A stretch of 64,000 bases of DNA from Pseudomonas putida. Its GTDB lineage: Bacteria > Pseudomonadota > Gammaproteobacteria > Pseudomonadales > Pseudomonadaceae. Where the stretch lies: the NCBI RefSeq assembly GCF_028682395.1, contig NZ_JANHLC010000001.1, positions 248,001-312,000 of the forward strand. Direction: 5' to 3'. Numbering within the stretch: position 1 is the first letter of the stretch; the number at the start of each line of letters is the position of its first letter. Below the pieces are notes generated by a model, which was given only the letters and a program-made list of their open reading frames with translations, was not told where the DNA came from and did not search any database. Of the stretch, positions 57,473-64,000 are shown in pieces. The position numbers and the translations under genes were made by a program.

Positions 57473-57787
57473 TCAAGGCTCGATAGGGCAACCCAATCGA
57501 GCCTGATAGACTTGTCCACCATAGAAAATACCTACGATGCCGATCCCCTCTTCCCTTACAACAAAGGCAATCGCCACACGCTTTCAGTAATAGGTCATGC
57601 GCAGGTTCGGGCGGATATCGTCACGGCGGACCCCGCGTTCAGGGAAGGTCCGCAGGCTTTCGCAATAGCTGACGATCAAATCGGTATACTGTGCCGCCAC
57701 CATGGGCGTAGCCACTTCCGCAATGTAGCGAAACAGCCTGCGCAGTTGCGTCAACGCCTCTGGAGAGAAGTCGACGCCAAGCCTCAT
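57473..57787 (-). pseudogene. parE: ParE/RelE-type toxin interrupted by an in-frame TGA
   Basis: The reading frame begins at 57787 (MRLGVDFSPEALTQL) and has the ParE helical hairpin, followed by the pre-strand segment DDIRPNLRMTYY. It then meets TGA at 57584-57586. The same frame continues without another stop to 57473 and reads KRVAIAFVV, then GIVGIFYGGQ, exactly the C-terminal strands of ParE toxins. A single change from CGA (Arg) to TGA would explain it, since Y-R-K-R is usual at that place. The truncated 67-residue product lacks the C-terminal strands and is probably inactive. The antitoxin gene upstream overlaps it by four bases and is intact. Confidence 0.85.
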
Positions 57788-58065
57788 GGGCCTTTATCAC
57801 TCGCTCGGCGGTACTCGGCCGCCAGGGCTTCACGCACCTCGATAGCGCTCAGCCCGCGCGCTGGCTCAGCCTTGAGCGCGTCATAAGCCGGGGCAACCTG
57901 TTCCAGAAGCCAGCCATCGGCAGCCAAGTCCCGCTCCAGCAGTGTGTGCAGGCCATCGCGAATCATCTCGCTCTGCGTGGCATATTCACCCGCTGCCACC
58001 TTGGCCTTGATCTGTTCCGCCATTTCCCTGGGCAGGGAAATGCTGAGCTGTTCAGTGATACGCAT
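57784..58065 (-). CDS. ParD/CopG-type antitoxin
   Basis: A 93-residue protein with an N-terminal ribbon-helix-helix (MRITEQLSISLPREMAEQIK, then SEMIRDGLHTLLERD) that binds DNA and self-represses. The C-terminal tail would wrap the toxin. It overlaps the broken toxin gene by four bases in the usual antitoxin-first order. With the toxin disabled it may be an orphan repressor. Confidence 0.88.
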   Translation of the reverse strand: MRITEQLSISLPREMAEQIKAKVAAGEYATQSEMIRDGLHTLLERDLAADGWLLEQVAPAYDALKAEPARGLSAIEVREALAAEYRRASDKGP

Positions 58066-58151
58066 GGAGCGCCCTCGGTTAAACCATCAACAGGGGAAAA
58101 GGCTAGCGCAAGCGTGATCGGCTGTCGCGAGTTAACCGACCAGTGCCGCCG

Positions 58152-58847
58152 TCAACCGTCGGCCTCGATCAGCCGATAACCGACCCCGGCTTCGGTGACG
58201 ATAAACCGTGGACAGGTCGGATCATCCGCAAGCTTCTGCCGCAGATGACCGACGACAATGCGCAAGTAATGACTGTTCTCGATATGGGTCGGGCCCCAGA
58301 CATCCTTGAGCAATTGCTGCTGGGTAATCACCCGCCCAGGGTGCCGGGCCAATTGGGCGAGCACCGCGTATTCCTTGCGTGTCAGGGCGACCTCGACGCC
58401 ATCGAGCAGCACCCGCCGATAGGCCAGATCAATGGTCAGCGGCCCCATCTTCAACGCCGACTCCTGAGCCTCGCCGAGTGGGGCCTGGCGTAAAAGAGCA
58501 CGGATCCGCGCCAGGAATTCCTGGATACCAAAGGGTTTGGTCACATAGTCGTTGGCACCACCATCCAGCGCTTCGACCTTCTGCCCCTCGGCCGCCCGCA
58601 CCGACAACACCAGCACCGGTGCGCTCGACCATTGGCGAAACTCGCGCAGCACCTGCTGGCCATCCATATCCGGCAGGCCGAGGTCGAGTACCAACACATC
58701 GGGCTTGTTCAGTGCCGCCACGGCCAGCCCCTCGCTGCCGCTACCGGCCTCAAGCACCTTGTAGCCCTGGGACGCCAGGCTGATACGCAGGAACTTGCGA
58801 ATCTGCGGTTCGTCGTCGATCACCAGGATGGTCGCGGTCTGACTCAT
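58152..58847 (-). CDS. kdpE: KdpE, response regulator for potassium transport
   Basis: A 231-residue OmpR/PhoB-type regulator. The receiver domain has acidic residues in VIDDEPQIRKFLRISL and the phosphoacceptor Asp in VLVLDLGLPDMDG near residue 52. The C-terminal winged helix contains LTRKEYAVLAQLARHPGRV and HIENSHYLRIVVGHLRQKL, close to KdpE of E. coli. It activates kdpFABC when potassium is low. It follows kdpD by 36 bases on the same strand. Confidence 0.95.
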   Translation of the reverse strand: MSQTATILVIDDEPQIRKFLRISLASQGYKVLEAGSGSEGLAVAALNKPDVLVLDLGLPDMDGQQVLREFRQWSSAPVLVLSVRAAEGQKVEALDGGANDYVTKPFGIQEFLARIRALLRQAPLGEAQESALKMGPLTIDLAYRRVLLDGVEVALTRKEYAVLAQLARHPGRVITQQQLLKDVWGPTHIENSHYLRIVVGHLRQKLADDPTCPRFIVTEAGVGYRLIEADG

Positions 58848-58883
58848 GATATCGGGCCATGGCAAAAGGATTGCCAGAGCATA

Positions 58884-61541
58884 TCAGGCTTCATTCTCAC
58901 CCCCCGGCTGGGCCTGCAACGGCAGGTACAGCGTGATCCGCGTCCCCCGCCCGTCGATGCCCTCGCTGACGCCGATATGCCCGCCATGGGCACCGACCAT
59001 TCCCTGGCAGATCGCCAACCCCAACCCTGTGCCCTGCCCGCCGCGATCGCCGCGCGCGGCGGTGTAGAACATATCGAAGATCTTCCCGCGCTCGGCCTCG
59101 GGAATCCCCGGGCCTTCGTCGCTGACGGCGAAAAACAGCTCGCTGTCGCTGGCCCCCGCCTGGAGCAACAGACGCCCGTGGGGCGGCGAGAAACGCGCGG
59201 CATTCTCCAGCACATTGACCAGTGCCTGTTCGATCAAGGCCGCGTGCACGTACAGCAAGGGCAACTGGGCCGGTACCTCGGTGCTCACCTGCAGGGGCGC
59301 CAACACCGCGCGCAGCCGGCCCAGCGCACTGCCGACGATATCCGCCGGCGCCACCCAGTCCCGCGCCAACTTCAGCGAACCGTGACCGAGACGGGTCATG
59401 TCCAGCAGGTTCTGGATATAGCGATCCAGGCGTTCGGCCTCATCGCGCGTACCCTCCAGCAGCTCCCGGCGATCGCTCGGTGCAATGGCTTCGCCCAGGG
59501 TCAACAGGCTATCGATGCTCCCGCGCATGGACGTCAGCGGTGTACGCAGGTCATGGGAAACCGACGCCAGCAAGGCGCTGCGCAGTTGTTCAGTTTCGCC
59601 GTGCAGCCGCGCCGCCTCCAGCTCCTGGGCGAGACGGGCGCGGGCCAGCGCCTGGGCCAAGGGCTGGCTCAGCGCTGTCAGCAGCCGGCGCCGCTGGCCA
59701 CTGAGTGCCCGACCGTCTTTGGAGCTGACCCCCAGCAACGCCAGCGGTCCTTCTTCCACCGACAATGGCCACCACCACCAGCGCCCCATGGGCAACGTCC
59801 CCGTGCCCATGCCTGCCGGCTGATCGTGTTGCCAGGCCCAGTCGGCCGCAGCCCGCTCGGCTTCGGATAGATTCAGTGGGCCGCCGCTCTCGATCCTCCA
59901 ACCGGTCTCGGCCTCGCTATCGCGATCAACTAGGCACAATTGCAGCTCATCCCAGGCATTGAGATGCTGCGCCGCGGCGCTAATGACCGCACGCCGATCC
60001 GTCGCGGCCGTCAGTTTGCGCGACAGGTCGAGCAGTTCGCTGGTTTCCTCCTGGGTGTCGCGCAGTGCTTGCAACTGGCGCCGCTGACGGGCCGCCAGGT
60101 TGCCGGTCAGGGCCGCCATCAACAGGAAAAACAGCAGGGTCAATACATCTTCTTCGCGCTGAATGCTGAAGGAGAAATTCGGCGGGATAAACAGGAAGTC
60201 GTAACTCAGAAATGACAGCGCCGCGCAGGCCAGCGCCGGGCCCAGGCTGCTGCGCACCGCCACCAGCAATACCGCGGCCAGAAACACCAGAGAGATGTTC
60301 GGCAGCGCCAACAGGCTTGACACCCCCCAGGCCAGCGCGCTGGCCAGCACTGTCGCGACCAGCGCCAGCAGGTAGTCGAACCAGGGCAGCGCATGGGGCG
60401 TACGCACACGTGGCTGGGGCGGCCCTTCATCGCTGTCGAGCACGTTGATTTCCAGCCCGCGCGCATGGCGCAGCAAGCGCGCGGCCAAGCCGCCGCCGAA
60501 CAGGCGTCGACGCCAGCGCGGTCGCGATTGGCCTACCAGCACCAGGCTGGCCCGCCGCTCCGCCGCGTGCTGAATCAGGGTCTTGGCAACCTCACCGGCG
60601 CGCAGCAATACCACTTCACCGCCCAGGCGCTCGGCCAGTTGCTGGGCGTTTTGCAGACGCAGGCGCGACTGTTCGTTGCGCAGGCTGCCATTGTCCACAT
60701 GCACCAGGCTCCAGGGCAGATGACGGCGTTGCGCCACCCGGCTGGCGTGACGCACCAGCCGCTCGGCCTGAGCATCGCCATCGACGCCCACCAGCAGCCG
60801 CCCACGCAGGGCCGGTGCCGCCTGGCCCAGTTGCCGATAGCCCTGGGCCAGGTCGTTGTCAACCTGGGCCGCCGCCGTCTGCATGGCCAGTTCACGCAAG
60901 GCCGTCAGGTTGGTCTGGGTAAAAAACGCATCGATGGCCGCCCGTGCCTGTTCGGGCACATAGACCTTGCCGTCGCGCAAGCGCTCCAGCAACTCACGGG
61001 GCGGCAGGTCGATCAGCAGCAGTTCATAGGCCTCCTGCAACACCCAGTCCGGCAACGTCTCGCGGACCTGGACCCCAGTGATGCCACGCACCTGATCATT
61101 CAGGCTTTCCAGATGCTGGACGTTGACCGTGGTAAAGACGTCGATACCGGTCGCAAGCAGTTCCTGGATATCCTGCCAGCGCTTGGCATGTCGGCTGCCA
61201 GGCGCATTGCTATGGGCCAGTTCGTCCACCAGCACCAGCTTGGGCCGGGCCTTGAGCAGGCCGTCGAGGTCCATCTCCTCGAGCATCACCCCGCGATACT
61301 CCGAACGCAGCAACGGTTGCTGGGGCAAGCCACCGAGCAGCGCTTCGGTCTCCGCCCGGCCATGGGTTTCCACCACCCCGACCAGTACCCTGACGCCCTG
61401 GCGCATCTGCGTATGGGCCGCCTGCAGCATGGCGTAGGTTTTCCCCACGCCGGGCGCGGCGCCCAGAAAGACCTTCAGCCGGCCACGACCATCACGGGGC
61501 AGTTCGGCTAACAGCGCGTCGGCGCGGCCGGAATCACTCAT
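58884..61541 (-). CDS. kdpD: KdpD, potassium-sensing histidine kinase
   Basis: An 885-residue sensor kinase. The N-terminal KdpD domain has a Walker A (GAAPGVGKTYAML) and DELAHSNAPGSRH. A Usp-like domain follows near residues 250-370. Four closely spaced helices lie at about 395-500, then a GAF-like region. The phosphoacceptor His is in ASVSHDLRTPLTSM near residue 665, and the ATP-binding lobe ends with DEGPGIPEAERGKIF and GTGLGLAICQ. It phosphorylates KdpE. The gene is 39 bases after kdpC, so kdpABC and kdpDE may be transcribed together. Confidence 0.95.
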   Translation of the reverse strand: MSDSGRADALLAELPRDGRGRLKVFLGAAPGVGKTYAMLQAAHTQMRQGVRVLVGVVETHGRAETEALLGGLPQQPLLRSEYRGVMLEEMDLDGLLKARPKLVLVDELAHSNAPGSRHAKRWQDIQELLATGIDVFTTVNVQHLESLNDQVRGITGVQVRETLPDWVLQEAYELLLIDLPPRELLERLRDGKVYVPEQARAAIDAFFTQTNLTALRELAMQTAAAQVDNDLAQGYRQLGQAAPALRGRLLVGVDGDAQAERLVRHASRVAQRRHLPWSLVHVDNGSLRNEQSRLRLQNAQQLAERLGGEVVLLRAGEVAKTLIQHAAERRASLVLVGQSRPRWRRRLFGGGLAARLLRHARGLEINVLDSDEGPPQPRVRTPHALPWFDYLLALVATVLASALAWGVSSLLALPNISLVFLAAVLLVAVRSSLGPALACAALSFLSYDFLFIPPNFSFSIQREEDVLTLLFFLLMAALTGNLAARQRRQLQALRDTQEETSELLDLSRKLTAATDRRAVISAAAQHLNAWDELQLCLVDRDSEAETGWRIESGGPLNLSEAERAAADWAWQHDQPAGMGTGTLPMGRWWWWPLSVEEGPLALLGVSSKDGRALSGQRRRLLTALSQPLAQALARARLAQELEAARLHGETEQLRSALLASVSHDLRTPLTSMRGSIDSLLTLGEAIAPSDRRELLEGTRDEAERLDRYIQNLLDMTRLGHGSLKLARDWVAPADIVGSALGRLRAVLAPLQVSTEVPAQLPLLYVHAALIEQALVNVLENAARFSPPHGRLLLQAGASDSELFFAVSDEGPGIPEAERGKIFDMFYTAARGDRGGQGTGLGLAICQGMVGAHGGHIGVSEGIDGRGTRITLYLPLQAQPGGENEA

Positions 61542-61580
61542 GCTCGGTTCTCTCTTCGTTCAATCAATCGCGGGACACGC

Positions 61581-62129
61581 TTATTTCAAGTCAGCCAGGG
61601 CTCTGTTCAGGGCCAGCACATTGACCACCGGCGGGCCTACCAGAGGGCGTTCGATCCGCGCCTCAAGCAGTTGCTCCAGCGTCGCAACCGGCAACTGGCG
61701 TGCGGCCGCGACCCGCGCCAGTTGATAGTGAACCGCCGCCGGAGGCAAGTGTGGATCAAGACCGCTGCCCGAGGTTGTCAACAACGCCAATGGCACCGCC
61801 CCCTGCCCGGTGACCGCCAGTTTGGCCGCGTCATCGAAAACCCGTGCCGCCAGAGCCGGATTACTGGGCCCCAGGTTGCTCGCGCCACTGGCCACCGTGG
61901 CATAGGCCGCAGCGGACGGCCGTGGATGGAACCAGCCATCACCGCTGAAATCCTGAGCCAGCAGCGCCGAGCCGCGCACCTGGCCGTCGGTGTCGCGCAC
62001 CAGGCTGCCATTGGCCTGCTCGGGAAAGGCCACCTGGGCCACACCCGTCACAACCAGGGGGTAGGCCACGCCGGTTATCAGGGTCATCAGAACAATCAGG
62101 CTCAAGGCCGGACGAATCACGCTAGACAT
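61581..62129 (-). CDS. kdpC: KdpC, potassium-transporting ATPase subunit C
   Basis: A 182-residue protein with one N-terminal membrane helix ([20 protein letters not shown]) and a periplasmic or extracytoplasmic domain containing the KdpC hallmarks [18 protein letters not shown] and [13 protein letters not shown]. It stabilises the KdpFABC complex and helps ATP binding by KdpB. The start at 62129 was chosen over one five codons upstream. It follows kdpB by 66 bases. Confidence 0.95.
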   Translation of the reverse strand: MSSVIRPALSLIVLMTLITGVAYPLVVTGVAQVAFPEQANGSLVRDTDGQVRGSALLAQDFSGDGWFHPRPSAAAYATVASGASNLGPSNPALAARVFDDAAKLAVTGQGAVPLALLTTSGSGLDPHLPPAAVHYQLARVAAARQLPVATLEQLLEARIERPLVGPPVVNVLALNRALADLK

Positions 62130-62195
62130 TTTTCCAATCCTCAATGGGGTTTCGGTGCCTCCACGCAGGCCCGACCTGCGTGAAGGCGAGGCAAC

Positions 62196-64000
62196 TCAGA
62201 CCAGGTGCAGGGCCGTCAGCAACATGTCGATCAGCTTGATCCCGGCAAACGGCACCAACAGCCCGCCAACGCCGTAGATCAGCAGATTGCGCCGTAACAG
62301 ATGGGCCGCACTCGCCGCCTGGACCCGCACGCCACGCAGGGCCAGGGGAATCAGCACCACAATGATCAGGGCGTTGAACACGATCGCCGAGAGAATCGCG
62401 CTCTGCGGGCTGCTCAGGTGCATCACGTTGAGTACGCCCAACTGTGGATAAATAGCCGCGAACAAGGCCGGCAGAATCGCGAAATACTTGGCCACGTCGT
62501 TGGCGATGGAAAAGGTCGTCAGCGCGCCACGCGTCACCAGCAGTTCCTTGCCGATCTGCACCACGTCCAGCAGTTTGGTCGGGTCGCTGTCCAGATCGAC
62601 CATATTGGCCGCTTCACGGGCGGCCTGAGTGCCATCGTTCATCGCCATACCGACGTCGGCCTGGGCCAGGGCCGGGGCATCGTTGGCCCCGTCACCACAC
62701 ATGGCGACCAGGCGACCGTCGTTCTGTTCCTGGCGGATCCGCGCCAGCTTCTTCTCCGGCGTGGCTTCGGCCAACACATCATCGACCCCCGCCTCTGCCG
62801 CAATGGCCGCCGCGGTCAGTGGGTTGTCGCCCGTCACCATCACGGTGCGGATCCCCAATTTGCGCAACTCGGCAAAACGCTCGCGAATCCCCGGTTTAAC
62901 CACGTCCTTGAGGTGGATCGCCCCGAGCAAGCGTCGGTCGACACAGACCAGCAACGGCGTACCACCGCTCTGGGCGATCTTGTCGATCTCCCGGGACAAC
63001 GCCGCCGGCACCTCGCTGCGCGTAAGACCGATAAAGCTCAGCAGCGAATCGACTGCGCCCTTGCGATAGGCCCGGCCCTGGTAATCCACGCCCGACAGGC
63101 GCGTTTCAGCGGTAAAGGGTACGGCCGTCAGCGCCGCCGCCGGTGGCTCGGTTTGCGGGTGCAGCTCGCGCAGGTACTCGACGATGGACTTACCCTCCGC
63201 CGTGTCATCCGCCAGCGAAGCCAGCAAGGCACCCTCGGCCAACTCACTGGCGGTCACGCCCGGGGTCGCATAGAGCGCGCTGCAACGGCGGTTGCCGAAA
63301 GTGATGGTGCCGGTCTTGTCCAGTAGCAGCACATGCACATCGCCTGCCGCTTCCACCGCACGCCCGGACTTGGCAATCACATTGAGGCGCACCAGGCGGT
63401 CCATCCCGGCGATACCGATGGCCGACAGCAGGCCGCCGATGGTGGTCGGGATCAGCGTTACCAGCAGCGCCACCAGAAACACCAGCGGCAGGCTGCCGTT
63501 GGCGAAATGGGCAAACGGTTGCAGCGTCACGACCACGATCAGGAAGATCAGCGTCAGGCCGATCAGCAGGATATCCAGGGCGATTTCGTTGGGGGTTTTC
63601 TGGCGTTTGGCGCCCTCGACCAGGGCAATCATCCGGTCCAGCGTCGACTCGCCAGGGTTGGCGGTAATGCGCACCAGCAGCCAGTCGGACACCAGCCGGG
63701 TATTGCCGGTCACGGCCGAGCGGTCGCCGCCGGACTCACGAATCACGGGCGCCGATTCACCGGTAATCGCCGCTTCATTGACAGCCGCGATGCCCTCTAT
63801 GACCTCGCCGTCGCCGGGGATCATCTCCCCGGCTTCGACACGTACCACATCGCCCTGACGCAGGCTGGTCGCCGCAACGATCTGGAAGGCTCCGTCCCCC
63901 TTGCGGCGACGCGCGCTCAATCCTTCGCTGCCGGCTTTCAGGCTGTCGGCGCGGGCCTTGCCCCGGCCCTCGGCCAGGGCTTCGGCAAAGTTGGCAAACA
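62196..64000 (-). CDS. kdpB: KdpB, potassium-transporting P-type ATPase subunit B, 5' end outside window
   Basis: The C-terminal 601 residues or so of KdpB, a P-type ATPase; about 85 residues at the N-terminus lie beyond the right edge. The phosphorylation motif [13 protein letters not shown] is at about 63290-63330, TGES is present in [11 protein letters not shown], and the hinge motif [20 protein letters not shown] lies near 62690. It energises potassium uptake through KdpA. The open frame runs to base 64000 with no start required inside the window, so a TTG at 63920 is not the real start. kdpA and kdpF should follow beyond the edge. Confidence 0.96.
   Translation of the reverse strand, partial: FANFAEALAEGRGKARADSLKAGSEGLSARRRKGDGAFQIVAATSLRQGDVVRVEAGEMIPGDGEVIEGIAAVNEAAITGESAPVIRESGGDRSAVTGNTRLVSDWLLVRITANPGESTLDRMIALVEGAKRQKTPNEIALDILLIGLTLIFLIVVVTLQPFAHFANGSLPLVFLVALLVTLIPTTIGGLLSAIGIAGMDRLVRLNVIAKSGRAVEAAGDVHVLLLDKTGTITFGNRRCSALYATPGVTASELAEGALLASLADDTAEGKSIVEYLRELHPQTEPPAAALTAVPFTAETRLSGVDYQGRAYRKGAVDSLLSFIGLTRSEVPAALSREIDKIAQSGGTPLLVCVDRRLLGAIHLKDVVKPGIRERFAELRKLGIRTVMVTGDNPLTAAAIAAEAGVDDVLAEATPEKKLARIRQEQNDGRLVAMCGDGANDAPALAQADVGMAMNDGTQAAREAANMVDLDSDPTKLLDVVQIGKELLVTRGALTTFSIANDVAKYFAILPALFAAIYPQLGVLNVMHLSSPQSAILSAIVFNALIIVVLIPLALRGVRVQAASAAHLLRRNLLIYGVGGLLVPFAGIKLIDMLLTALHLV

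Noticed and set aside
57584..57586. Programmed TGA recoding (selenocysteine) in the toxin
   Set aside because: There is no selenocysteine context expected in ParE, and the aligned residue in relatives is usually Arg, so a nonsense mutation is simpler.
60393..61511. A 372-codon plus-strand open frame
   Set aside because: It is antisense to kdpD, which has all expected kinase motifs.

Overview
This window is ordinary, gene-dense chromosome from a Pseudomonas, most likely of the P. fluorescens group. The evidence is the cluster rraA-cmaX-crfX-cmpX-sigX-oprF, the lipoprotein gene oprI beside an L,D-transpeptidase and tesA, a prpB-prpC-acnD-prpF-prpD propionate operon under a GntR repressor, and high GC with GC-ending codons. 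I see no rRNA or tRNA genes, no CRISPR array, no insertion sequence and no prophage. The only locus that looks mobile is a small ParDE-type toxin-antitoxin pair near the right end, and its toxin gene is broken by an in-frame stop.

Layout, left to right. 1-6191: a truncated CHASE/PAS membrane sensor, the 23S rRNA methyltransferase RlmKL, ribosome modulation factor and PyrD. 6329-10806: the envelope-stress cluster oprF, sigX, cmpX, crfX, cmaX and rraA, all on the minus strand. 11008-15476: an alpha/beta hydrolase, then PEP synthase (ppsA) divergent from its kinase/pyrophosphorylase regulator. 15521-17963: a MocR-type regulator divergent from an EamA exporter. 18020-26383: the 2-methylcitrate cycle operon for propionate catabolism. 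Each of its four spacers between the enzyme genes carries a GC-rich inverted repeat, and its GntR regulator gene is preceded by two copies of an ATTGTCGACA motif. 26665-29719: a compact three-gene system (exported retropepsin-like protein, cysteine-free inactive transglutaminase with seven C-terminal membrane helices, ATP-grasp ligase). Its biochemical role is the least understood in the window.

29872-37907: pabB, thrH, cysH, cysB, a universal stress protein, a 5'-nucleotidase, a thioredoxin-like protein, a degenerate PilZ protein, DAHP synthase and a small acetyltransferase. 38523-44964: oprI, an L,D-transpeptidase, tesA, an ABC transporter of the LolD/FtsX class, greB and two small conserved-looking proteins of unknown function. 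45209-56267: DoxX, an MltF-like lytic transglycosylase, TatD, a chemotaxis transducer, a thioesterase, and a tight cluster of CHAD protein, TgpA transglutaminase, DUF58 protein and MoxR ATPase. 56426-64000: a patatin phospholipase, the broken ParE with its intact antitoxin, and the kdp high-affinity potassium system (kdpE, kdpD, kdpC, and kdpB running off the right edge).

Much of the window concerns the cell envelope: OprF and OprI anchor the outer membrane to peptidoglycan, SigX controls envelope and membrane-lipid genes, and the L,D-transpeptidase and MltF-like protein act on the wall. Start codons were chosen by ribosome binding site, family length and N-terminal similarity recalled from known proteins. 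No database search was run.
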